From: Ceratodon purpureus
Taxonomy: Eukaryota; Streptophyta; Bryopsida; Pseudoditrichales; Ditrichaceae
Assembly: GCA_014871385.1 (NCBI GenBank)
Contig: CM026431.1
Location: 14,293,094 to 14,357,093, forward strand
Length of the DNA stretch: 64,000 nucleotides
Reading direction: 5' to 3'
A program made the position numbers and the translations under genes. How positions within the stretch are numbered: the stretch's first letter is position 1; every line of letters starts with the position of its first letter. Of the stretch, positions 9,380 through 20,456 are shown piece after piece. The notes beneath the pieces were generated by a model. That model searched no databases, was not told where the DNA came from, and saw nothing but the letters and a program-made list of their open reading frames with translations.

Positions 9380-10380
9380 CCATAAATGAGCACAATTGCT
9401 TGCCACGGTACAAGAAGGTGCCACTGGACTCTAAGAAGTATTGATTTCGGCAGCTACAATGCGCCCAACTCCCAAGCCCGGGAAATTTAGTAGCCTTAAG
9501 CTTCGAAAAGCGCTTTATGGACTTAAGTAAGCGGGAAATGCGTGGTATCATCATCTTCGACGCTTTCTCACAGCTCACAAGTTCACTTGTCATACAACCC
9601 TTCATTTCATCTTTGTACTTTGTAAGGATATTGATTATGTTATCTTGCTAGTGTATGTTGGTCGGACTAGCTTCTGTCTAGGCTTGCAAGTTCGTCACCT
9701 CTCCGACGAGACCATTCTTCTTCATCAAGAGACTTATGTGAAGAAATTGAAGCACTTCAACATCGCAAATTCCAACCCCATCTGAGCACTGATGATTGAC
9801 CAAAGCAAGACTAGAGGGGATCCTTATCAACCTTGCGAAAAAGAGGAGGAAGAAGTTGATAAGCAACGTTACCTTGCTGCGGTCGAAGTTTTGATTCACC
9901 TTGCCACTCATACAAGACTCAACATAGCATTTCACCAATTTTATAGGACATACTCTTTTCTCACCTGAGAATTTTCCCGCTGGGGTTTTCCTCAAAGGTG
10001 AGTATTTAATGAAGTGCTCCTAGGTCGAGGAGGAGTGTTAGAAAGGTTCTAGAAAGGTTCTAGAAGGGTGCGACCTTGGGAGCACCGACATGCAACTCCC
10101 GAGTGTCTTAGACTGAAGTAGAGTAGAACAGTAGGTAAGTCATAGTTAATCTCTCTATATTATCACCCAAAGAGCCTTGAAGTTACCACCTATGAGGCAA
10201 TAAATAAGAGTAGCCTAAAGAAGGCTACACACTTTCCATTTTTCATTTTTCCCTTTTGATTGAGCTCTATAACATTCAGCTTCCAGTCGGCGGAGTGTAT
10301 CTGTTGGTTGCAAAGTGAGTCTGCAAGCAATGTGATATTTCGGTGATACCTACATAGTTCTTGGACAATACTTGGGTGGA
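9380..10380 (+). mobile_element. Fossil Ty1/copia LTR retrotransposon (3' part)
   Basis: A decayed reverse transcriptase region with the copia signature ALYGLK is followed by the connection to RNase H (about 9450-9950). A purine-rich tract ends near 10035. Next comes a TGTTAG sequence that may open a 3' LTR, whose end is not clear. The 5' half of the element is absent. It is clearly broken, with several interruptions, and old. It begins directly right of the CACTA-like terminus. Confidence 0.65.
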
Positions 10381-12440
10381 TTGGTTGGTTGTTTAGAGAA
10401 AATGTAGGATAATTAGTACCGATTTCTTCAATAAAATACTTCCCAGACAGTGCTTCCCAACCATGGTAGCAACCAGTCCACGGTGATGGTATGAGGTGAG
10501 TAATGGTTAAATATCTAGGTTGTAATTCAGAGTATGTAAGTTGGTATGGAAGATGGATCCATAAAACTTTAAAAGGACTTTAAAACTAACCATTAACAGC
10601 AAATAAGGAATTAAATTTTCATAACAATTTCTAATTACTTCTAATAAAAAGGCGAATGCTAGGACATGAGAGATGAGCCGTGAGCCATGTGCCCTGAGCA
10701 AGATTCCATGAGCCGTGAGCGGATGATTTACTTTATTTAGTATGTGCATTTCATCCATCAATGACAATGAACTCATCCAAAACAAATGAATAATTTGCAA
10801 ATGAACAAAGCATATTTCAAATGAAATGATTATTGGTACTCCAACGTGTCAAATTAAATCATTAGGATTAGAAAGCTCATGTGAAAAGAAACGGCTAATG
10901 AAACCTCCATAGCTACTTGGAAGCCATGGCCAGGGAGATTAGATTCAAACACAGAGCTACTTGCAAGCCATGGCCAAGGAGATTAGGTTCAAACAAAGAT
11001 ATGGCTTTTGCAAGCCATGGCTAACAGCCATGGGATAGATATCTTTGGAGTGACCATGTTGTTTATGATGTGTTCGTAAACCTGGAGAGGCACACCCTCA
11101 GTTGGAAGTTAGTCCTATTACTGTGTATGGATCATATCTACTACTTGTCATCGGATGAATGCTATGGGTTGCCGCAAGGCACGATCCGCATTCTCAATAT
11201 TAACACGGCATTGAGAGCGCTGCTTTAAGTTCACACAGAGGTACTAGCAAATTGAGATATTAAAAGTAATTTTTGATGATCTTGCTACAGAAAGCTATCT
11301 CTCCTATAATCTCAGAGGATGTGGTTCTTGCTTTGTTTGATTTGCCACACCATGGTTTAGAATTTTTAATCTTACTTTGTTTATGTTTTAGAATTTCAGT
11401 TCATTCTAGTGTTCCGATGCTTTTGAAAACAAGGACAGTGAGTGTGCGCGTACATCTGATCATGTGTTCCTAGGAATCAAGGTGGATTTCTAGATTGTTA
11501 CACATGTCACGTTGCAGGACTCATTTGCAAGACGGCCAACATATAATCGGAGCATTCAGTAAATGATGGTGACTTTATCCGAACACTTTTGTAAGTTTCA
11601 AATGCACATTTGTAATTTCCAATGTTACTATGATTGGCTAAAAGTAAATTGCTAGTCAAATCTCAATGTTGCGTGCTTGTAGATTACTCGTTCTCTGATT
11701 TTGTTTCTTTGTTGGGTAGCTTATTTTTATAAACATTGTCGTGTCTCTAAATTATTCCTGCCCATTGCTCTGGCATGTATTGTTTGTCTTATCTTTGGTG
11801 TAGCAGGAGATGTGCTTATGGTGAACTTATTCATATTTGATGCAGGATGTGTTGGAGGCCATCCAAAGAACAAGCTTATTACATTCGGTTCTTGTTGTTG
11901 AGGAACAGCTATAGAATATCAAACACCAGATTATCCCATTCACAAAATCTTATGGTAAGTTCTGTGTAATCTTTGAGCGTAAGATTTTGAGGTTGTTCAT
12001 TGTCTGTTGAACGTTCATTTCTAACCTTCAGAAGATACTTTTGTACTAAAGACTGGAACTCGTAGTTACACAACAAGAGATAGCAAAGACTAAGAGATCG
12101 TTTCAAATATTTACATATTGGTTATTAGTATTGCATTGTTCCACAACATTTTTGCTAACTAATTATTGTTATTGGGATTGCACATTGGTGGAGAACCAGG
12201 TAATTCCTCTAAAATTGTGGATGTGTCAATAGGTTTCAAATATGTTTCTGTTGTAATTACTCACCTTACACAATGCATTGACTTTTAAAGTTTCAGTGTG
12301 TGCATGAGTGAAAGTCTATCGAGACTCACATTTGAGAGTTGACTGATCAGCGTGTTTGAATTGCTATTTGTTTCAGTAGCTTTGGTGTAAGTTTCTGATG
12401 GTTTTCTACTTAACATGGTCTAAGATACGACATTTGAGGT
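10381..12440. other. AT-rich intergenic stretch without a gene
   Basis: Nothing recognisable is seen except an approximate tandem duplication of about 52 bp (AAGCCATGGCCA core) at 10911-11003. Short frames here carry no domain. Confidence 0.4.
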
Positions 12441-12468
12441 AGGGCAGTGAATTACCAGATTAAGAGTG

Positions 12469-14262
12469 ATGGAGAGGGGTAAATTGGAGAGAGGGATGGA
12501 GCCGTGGTTTGCATTGGAGGTTTCTTTGTCCAACTGGGGGCTGGATCCTTCCAGAGATTGCAACCATGTGCAAAACAAAGAGTTAGAAAGGATGTTTGGT
12601 GAGAGATAGAAGAAGAAAGGATATTTCTATCCAAGTGCTAAGTCTGATAGGGTTAGATAGCGGGTAGGGGAATTATATCCTGCCATTTACTACTGTACTA
12701 AGATGCCAAAAAATCAGTGTATCTCAGAGTCCTTCGCTAGAGCTATAGTATCTAAGATGTGCTACGGCCACCCAATGAATTGGGTTGAGTACGTTGAGGA
12801 GAGATGGAGGGCAAAAAGAAATGGGAAAAGAAAAGAGATAGTGATAAAATATGGAGTCCAAGAATTCATACTATGGATTAGTGAAGGCAAAAATTGAGGG
12901 AGAGTTAGCAAAATCAGAATTTCAGCACATCGAGGTAGAGGCTGAATACAGCGATCGACATATCTTCATTAGTACATTGATGTCCATGCCGAAGAATCCA
13001 ATCAGTGGAGCTGAAGAAGAGCAAATCAAGAAAAGCATATCAAGGATACGAGGGAAATTGCAAGCTTCGAAGGGTGTTCTCAGAACCATTGCGGAGAGTG
13101 GACAGCAAATGCAAGAAAGGAAGGAAGAGGAAGACCGCATCGTGAATCTGAAGTACAGGTCAAAGAGGAAGGAGATAGCCTTGATTGATACAAAAGGTGA
13201 GATATTTGAAGCAATGGAAGAGCTCTAGCGACTTCAATCAGTTATGCAAGACCTTCAAGAGAAATCAGATCTATTGAGAGAGAAAGTTGAGAAGATGGCT
13301 AAGAGACTCCAGATTCCCTTTACTTTGCGTACAAGTCATCATGTTGAAGAATATCAATCTCGTCGGAGCAGTTTCCAGCTGAAAGTCAAACCATGTGCTT
13401 TGTGTGATTCCACCTTCCCCCGGATGGAAATTATAGTCGCACCATGCCAATGCACATACCACCCGTGGTGTGTTATCATGCAAAGCAGGCTAGCAGATGA
13501 ATGTGCTAAGAGGGAATGTAAGGAGAAGTTCACCGAATCTTGAAAGAAAAGTCTCGGCCTCGACATTATGCCAAGTAAAAAAAAAAACAAATCTCATCTT
13601 CCAGTAATATTTTGTTTGCATTACTTCAACATATAGATAATATGTATGTCTTGGTTCGTTTGCATTTCTTTTACAAGCAACCATCTGAAAGTCAACTGAC
13701 CAAGCGGAAGCGCAAACATACAAACTCAGACATTGGAGGCATAAACTTTTCCAAAAGAAAGAGAAAGTGAAAAAAACAATAGATGAGCCAGATCCAAGTA
13801 CTGGTGAGTACATAATTCCATAAGACTGAGATTAATCTGTTTAGTAGGATAGCAATCCTTGAAACCTACTCAGATACTAAAATGTGGCACAACATGGTAA
13901 AATGCTTTTCAAATTCGCAAATTCAGTTGTTGTCCCGAATTTGACATCTAAGACTGTCACGAAGTTATGAATGGTCTATGTGCAATTTTACACTAATTAG
14001 AAGTTGTAACAAGTTGTCTGTAATGACTATGTTATCTGACTGGTTTGTTTATGTCTAAATCTCTATTATTTGAATCCATTAGTGTATGTAGCCGGAATTC
14101 TGAATTACTAAAGTAGTTATTGATATTGGTGCAGATCAAGGATTTTGAAGAGCACATGTGAGACTTCTTGGCTGCGCATGAGGAACACAAATATGTATCA
14201 TTGCATAGTTTGATGTTGAACTTTAAGGAAACAATGCAGGATTTAAGTCTAAACTCTTGATA
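12469..14262 (+). pseudogene. Decayed gene: unknown N-domain, coiled coil, RING-like finger, basic tail
   Basis: Protein-like sequence runs in pieces across this stretch. A Trp/Tyr-rich unknown domain at about 12469-12890 contains NWVEYVEERW. A long charged coiled coil follows (12880-13310, rich in Glu/Lys/Arg). Then comes a Cys/His cluster CALC...PCQC-x4-HPWC with further cysteines at 13390-13520, resembling a RING/PHD-like finger. After it lie two basic clusters (KRKRK) near 13710-13770. A last exon-like block FEEHM..FLAAHEEHKY follows an AG acceptor at about 14134-14262. Several stops and at least one frameshift interrupt it, including a single TAG between the coiled coil and the finger at 13226. 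I do not recognise the family; a repeated moss gene family or a transposon-borne gene are both possible. Confidence 0.5.
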
Positions 14263-15445
14263 GAAACGATTCTACATAAGTGGATATATGTCACTGACTC
14301 ACAAATTGGAGTGAACAAATGCTTTGGAGGGATGTCTGAAAAACAAAGGTGTTATCAATTAAATATGGATTCTTGATTTAAATGCATTCGATATTAACCG
14401 CACTAATGCAATATACAAACACACATGCATTTCGACTCCAGAGGGTAAAGAACTAAATGAATGAGTACTGACTTGATTCACGTGATTGCAATCGGTGGCA
14501 TAAGAAGACATAAAAATAAACTTGGTAATTGTAATAGACGAACAGAACTAAGATTCACAAATCAATAGCAGTGGAGTCGTTTTCCTCAACAAAAAGAAGC
14601 TCCAATAATTTTGCTACACCTCTCTACTACCTTAAAGATTTACAATACATAGAACTAATATGATTTCGTTCAAGATTGTCAAAGATTTTGTTCTATAATG
14701 AAAAAAATTATTATTTGAAAAGTCAAAGTTGTTCAACTTTTTTGTTCACAATGCAAAAAACATTTTCTTTATCATATACAAAAATAAAAAAATTGTATTC
14801 TTTTTCTACTTCAATAATAGACATATGCCTTTGAACTGGTAAAATGAATTCAAATTCTAAAACTAACTGAATTTACAAAAATCAAAATGTGCATAGGAAA
14901 TACCATGAACTCATATTCATCATATAAACCATACTAATATGAAATTTAGACCTTGGATGCTATAGAAATTGGCATCAAGAGAAGTAAAAGCTTTATGATT
15001 TTGGTTGGGTAGGATTTAAAAAAACGATATTTTTTACTTCAAACTCTAAAATATTGCAATTCATGTGGTAAAATTAAATTAAAGTGTTAAAGACAATCTC
15101 CTAATGAGTCTTAGTATAAATCCTACAGCTAGAGATGCAAAGAAAGTTTCTATTTTGATTCTTTTATTCTTTGCTTTGAAAGTGACACTTTTGGAGTTCA
15201 CCTTATTTCTGGTTAGAATGCTTGAAGAATCTCTAGAGGTCAACGAGCATTTTCTTTGTCTTTTAAATCAAATGGTTAAGAAAAAATGTGCATACCTGGA
15301 TTTGACTCACCTCACCTCACATCTCTTCTCTTCTCTTCTCTTGATGATAGCACCAAAGGTTTGTCAAATCCAATCCAACGTCAATACAATGCAAATGTGA
15401 TCATATTCATTATATTGGCCAATCTTGATCATATTGGCCATATTG
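14263..15445. other. AT-rich spacer
   Basis: No gene is seen. A CTCACCT/CTTCT pyrimidine microsatellite lies at about 15306-15341. Confidence 0.4.
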
Positions 15446-15482
15446 ATTATAATGCCATATTCATTATATATGGCATTATAAT
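15446..15482. repeat. Perfect 15-bp inverted repeat
   Basis: Arms 15446-15460 and 15468-15482 (ATTATAATGCCATAT and complement) are separated by a 7-base loop. Direct words ATATTGGCCA and ATTCATTATA repeat just upstream. AT-rich; no Rho- or pol III-type terminator is implied. Confidence 0.7.
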
Positions 15483-18400
15483 GAACATGGTGTGAGTATG
15501 GGGTTTAGACTTCATGTCGTCCATTCACCTAATCTGGTTTTCTAACATTCACAAAAGAGAAGAGTAAGTTAAGTGCATGTTACTCTTGGCTAGTTTTTGG
15601 GGACTCTACGTGAAGCAGCCAAGTACTTGAGAAGAGCACCCTTGCAATTCAAAACCAAAACCTCAGCCACCTCCAAGTCAGGATTTTCTAGTGTTTGGAA
15701 ACCTTGAAAAACTAAATTTGAAAAATAAGAGAACAATGTCTATCACTTCTGATACTCACCTTTCAAAGAGCTTAGAGCCATCATCGTTAAACTAGGTTTC
15801 GGGTATATAAAGCGGGGACACACTCTGCACCATTTGTAACCCTAATCTGTGAGGGCGCTCTACTTCTCTTAGAGTTCTCTGCGAATTAGGGGAGTAGTCA
15901 AGTTCCCTTGACTCCGGAAACAGAAATATCGAGGTAACCTCAGCGTTGAACGCAGATGGTCACATAAACGTCCGGTTTAATCGGAGGAAGTACCTGATGC
16001 ACATGATCGACCTCTGCGACACAGAAGCAGTGGCACTCTTGCTCTCAACCTCCAATGATCCAAACAACAAAAAAACCAAAACATCAACTTGCAACAATTA
16101 CAAAACAATCTAACTCATGGTGAGAATGTTGGGACACACTCAGAAATCCAGTGCCAGATTCTCGAACTCGAAGTAATTTAGATAAATCTCCTCTGAAGCA
16201 TCAAGGTTGTTGAGCCTGCACAAGAATTTCAGTACTTGCCATCACTAAAAATTAAGTGTAAGTTCCTTAACCTTGACAAAGGAAACTTGTTAAAACTTAA
16301 CCCCAGTGATGATACTTTCTAACTTTGAAGCACTTGATCGGACACATGATTGAAATGATCATCAAGATGAATCACTCACCGACAGAAGATGAGCACTGCT
16401 CGTGCTGGCTGCGAGTGAGGGAGGATCCAAAACACCTGCAATTTGCCGGATTCTGCCATAATTGCTCCTCCAATAGCGACCCAAATTCCAAATTCTTCTG
16501 CAAACTGCAACTTATCACAGAGTCATTCTTGGACTTTTGAAAGTAAATTTTTTTATTTTTAATTTTAAAAAACCATGAAACAGCAGTGTTCATTTGATCA
16601 TTGCTATGTCCATGTAGAATTGTTCATAGGGTTTCATTCATGTCTTCCTCAGGTATCAATGGATTCCTGATTGAAGATTTTGGTATGCCTCTCGCAAATA
16701 TGGTAAGGTGTTCAATAATGGCTCAATTTTCAGCGTGGGAAATCTAGAGCGAAATTAGCAGTGCAAGCAATTTTCGTGCATGGGGAAACTAAGCGAAAAG
16801 ATCGAGGAAGTAGATCCATCATTTTTGGATCCTTTTAAAATTAGTTATGAATTTTTGAAGTTGGATTTATAGGTGTTTCTAAAATGGTGCCCTAAAATGG
16901 TACCCTATTATGTTTGCTCTTAGCATGTACATAATACTGTTGGATTGGGGAGCTATTATGTACATCTAAGGGAAGATCACTAGAGCTCCATTGTATGACA
17001 TGCTGCATTTTAGAGCATTCTACCATAATGAATGTTCAACAGCACAGATCATCTGAACTCGTTGTCACTAGGATTGAAGCTTTTGCGCTAATTTGTAGCT
17101 ATAACTTAATAACTGTAGAGATTTCAGTCATCACGTATAGGAAGTTGTTCTGGTATTTGGTCATAGAATATTTATTGTACATTTCAAGTAATCTTGTATT
17201 CTTGAACATTTCATATCTACTAATAACATGAGACTTATGTAGTTTAATTTTTTTTGTAAAAGCTTATAAATATATGATGACTTTGCGACTTGTTAATAAT
17301 ATAGGCAAGGGAGATTTTAATGCAAGAATATACTATATACTCTTACATTCTAGATAAAGGTGTCAAAGATGCTACTAGGACCTAGTAAATTTATTGACGT
17401 ATAAGATTTGGAGAAATAATCACTTCACTTGTGTTGAATAAATAATTGCAATGTAATGCATTGGAAGTCATTTCCAAATTATTTAAGAAATGTGTTTAAA
17501 AGCTTGTCAATCATAGGATGCATGATTTCCAAAAAAAAATTAAAAAATACAAATAAAACTTGTTTGATATCTTTGAAACATATTTGCAAACTATTTTTTT
17601 TGGAACAAGTTTATAACTATAGTAATGGTTACAGACATGAAGTATGCATGAAACTACTACACCAAAGTTTGGAATTAGTCTAAACCTGTTTCTTGATTCA
17701 ACAAACTTTCAAAAATGTATTTATGGTAAGGTTCATGCCAGATGACACCAGCTGTTCACATTGTAGTCCATTCTATTCACTTCTCATGGAAAAACTACAG
17801 GAAGAATGTGAGTTGGCACTTCAGCCACCTTCGCTACAGAGTACTGTAATCTTCATGGAGGGCACCTTTACGGCTGCCCTCGAAGAGTTCAGTGTACAGT
17901 ACAATGGGATGTGCATAATATCCCTTGGTAGTGCTGATTCTTTTTCTAACAAACCCTTGTACGCCAGCCTTATTTGAGAGTGTTGTACTATCCCCTGTAT
18001 GCGGATTTGCATATGCCGATTCTGGAAATCCATGACACAACCATGTCCCACATCCAGCAGCCCAGCCAGGCGAACCACTTGCCAACTAAAACACACAGAA
18101 CATTGTACTAATTCCTTCAGCATAACACCAGTCAAAAATGGTGGCCACACCTCTAGAACATCAAATCCGTAACCTGGCAGACACAGTACAGTACACAAAT
18201 ATACGCATATTCAAAACTCGACTGCGAAGCTCCATCTAACATGATCAGTGGTACATCCAACAGGCAGACATGGCTTCATACAAAGGCAAACTGCAGCCAG
18301 TGTGCGACTTTCAAGGCTCTGTAGCACGGACTCGTAAACTGGTAAGTCACTCCCTAATTATCAACAACAAGACCATACCATAAGTTCGTCCGCGCCTTGC

Positions 18401-19159
18401 CTGCTGGATATTCATGCCCCATGCACGGATTCCTGCACGGACCCAGATCATGAGCCATGCGCGAGCAATTTTTTAATTAATCTTCAGACAAATAGTGACA
18501 TCTGAACTTAGAGAAACTTTGCAGATTATGAGCAAAATTTATAATCACAGCCTGCAAACATTGTCTGCAAGTGACAGACCTGAGGAAGTGAAGCTCAAAA
18601 AAACAATTGTCTTGATGTTCTGTGTGAGATTGAAATGAACATATAATTTCCAACACATGGGTTGTGTTTTCAAGCTCCAGGGTTGAGTCCATTGTGGGCT
18701 TTGAAGTGGAGTAGGCTCCTGCATTGTGCTTGATGATCTACTCTAGGAGCTTGGAGATCATGCACATTGCGTGAGAAATCTCATTGAGTTCATGTATGGG
18801 CAAGTATCAGATGGGTCTGTGATTGTTGGTGTTGCTTCAGCGTCAGAGAAGAGGAGCTTCGTTCAGGTACTTGTTGGTTGGCGATGGCAATCCAGGTTCA
18901 GCTCTAAGTGTGTTGTGTGTTGTGTGAGTACCACGGAGGATGCCTCTTCATTGATCCTGTCTGTTTGCACTTGGATGCAAGCGTGCGATTTCAATGGCTT
19001 GTCTGCTTCGTTTAGTACTTGTTGCCATTATGAACCTTGACTTTGTTATGGTGACAGTGGTGGCCATGGCATGACCTAATTGTGAGCTCGACGCCGGAAC
19101 ATGCACTCTCCGTGACATAAAAACAGTGTGCCTGTGGATTGTTTTGTTAGCGAGTCCTG
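15483..19159. other. Long spacer before the germin-like gene
   Basis: No supportable gene. A TATA-like TATATAAAG at about 15803-15811 is followed by GC-richer sequence to 16030 that resembles an isolated promoter or repeat leader. A reverse-strand 125-codon frame at 17821-18198 has no recognisable domain. The last 80 bp before the germin ATG contain ACATAAAAA (about 19117), a weak TATA candidate. Confidence 0.35.
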
Positions 19160-19849
19160 ATGGTGATGAAGAATTCATTTCGCAGAGTAGGAATGACCGG
19201 GAGTATGAGCTTCGTGGTTGGGAGTCCTCGCATGGCGGTGCTCCTGGCAATGGCGCTAGCGATGGCGTTGGTTCTTCAGCTCCCAGCTCCAGCGCAGGCC
19301 TCCGACCCGGAGCTCACGACCGACTTCTTCCTCCCGGCGGGCACAAACAAGAGCACCATCACGGGCGACTACTTCACAGACCAGAGCCTCCGCAGCGGCG
19401 CCGGCCTCGCTCCACCTGCGAAATTCGCCATCAAGCGAGTGAACTCCGAGTCGTTCCCGGCGCTCACCGGCCTCGGCGTCTCCACGGCCCTGCTGGAGTA
19501 TCTGCCCGGCGGGATCAACACCCTCCACACGCACCCGAGAGGCACCGAGGCTCTCACCGTCCTCAAGGGGACTCTGACGGTGGGCCTCATCGACTCCACC
19601 AACAAGCTCTACACCAAGGTGCTCAAAAAGTACGACGTATTCGTGTTTCCCAAAGGTTTGGTGCATTATCAGATTAACCTAAGCAAGCACACCGTGATTG
19701 CTTATGCGGCGTTCAGCAGCTCCAACCCCGGGACGATCTCCCTGCCGGCCAATTTGTTCGGCTCCGCCATCGCTGATGTCGTCCTGCAGACTGCATTCAA
19801 GGTTCCACTCTCTGTTATCGATGAGCTCCGAGCACCGTTTGAGACGTAG
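19160..19849 (+). CDS. Germin-like protein (secreted cupin), cysteine-free type
   Basis: Intronless, 229 aa from the first ATG; in-frame ATGs at residues 12, 16 and 25 give shorter options. The last gives a classic signal peptide (MAVLLAMALAMALVL) with cleavage near AQA-SD. Germin box 1 is present (GGINTLHTHPRGTEALTVLKG spread over residues 117-137) with ligands H123, H125 and E130. Box 2 supplies H169 within PKGLVH. These four residues bind Mn in the cupin family. Germins form oligomers in the cell wall or apoplast and may act as oxalate oxidase or superoxide dismutase; which activity applies cannot be told. Unusual: the mature protein has no cysteine, so the family's N-terminal disulphide is missing (DFF replaces the usual DFC). 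Two N-glycosylation sequons (NKS, NLS). Clearly GC-richer than its flanks. Confidence 0.93.
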   Translation: MVMKNSFRRVGMTGSMSFVVGSPRMAVLLAMALAMALVLQLPAPAQASDPELTTDFFLPAGTNKSTITGDYFTDQSLRSGAGLAPPAKFAIKRVNSESFPALTGLGVSTALLEYLPGGINTLHTHPRGTEALTVLKGTLTVGLIDSTNKLYTKVLKKYDVFVFPKGLVHYQINLSKHTVIAYAAFSSSNPGTISLPANLFGSAIADVVLQTAFKVPLSVIDELRAPFET

Positions 19850-19942
19850 AGTACCAGTTTTCCACTCATAGCAGGTTTTCTTTTCTTCTTTCTTCGTTTT
19901 GGTTACAATTAGTTTTACAGCTTCCTATAGCAAAACACCATT

Positions 19943-20155
19943 TAGCATTGCAAGTTCACGTAGGCGATGGTTTGTAGCAGTCATATGAGCAGTGTAAATT
20001 ATCTTTCAATGTAGTTAACATTTTCGGATGGCGCAGCATGTGGCTTGCAATCACACTCTTGATCTCTACACTTCCAGGAATGTGATCTACGGTTATCTTG
20101 TTCAAGTTCTGTAAATCAATACGTATCTAGAAAACCTAGTTACTCGTTTTCTAAG
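19943..20155. repeat. 3' flank repeat of the germin-like gene, copy 1
   Basis: Starts about 94 bp after the stop codon. It matches 20262-20456 in order through GATGGTTTGTAGCAGTCA, GAGCAGTGTA, ATCTTTCAAT, CTTGTTCAAGTTCTG and TCTAGAA-CTAGTTAC, with many substitutions. It probably lies in or near the 3' UTR. Confidence 0.65.
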
Positions 20156-20261
20156 ATGTTTTGAAGGATGCTCATTGTGCTTTCTTTTCTTTTCTATCTG
20201 ATTTTAGTTTGAACTGATTTCTTGGATTAGCGCAGTGCTATGCAGAGCAGTCAATTGATTA

Positions 20262-20456
20262 AGCATCACAGATTTACATGCTCGCGATGATTTGTAGTAG
20301 TCACGAGCAGTGTAGAATTTTGTGATCTTTCAATACATGTATTGAGCTCGTCTAGCAATCATCCTCTTCTCTACGCTTCTTATAAGAAGTGGATCGATAC
20401 TCTTGTTCAAGTTCTGGGAATGAAATGTGTCTAGAACACGTAGTTACCTTTCTTAA
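20262..20456. repeat. 3' flank repeat of the germin-like gene, copy 2
   Basis: Diverged direct copy of 19943-20155, offset about 315 bp. There is no second germin coding region between or after the copies. Confidence 0.65.

Noticed and set aside
15790-16040. TATA box plus GC-rich leader, possibly a solo LTR
   Set aside because: No second copy, terminal dinucleotides or target duplication could be identified within the window.
17821-18198. 125-codon reverse-strand frame
   Set aside because: No domain, no splice context, and it does not connect to the germin gene.
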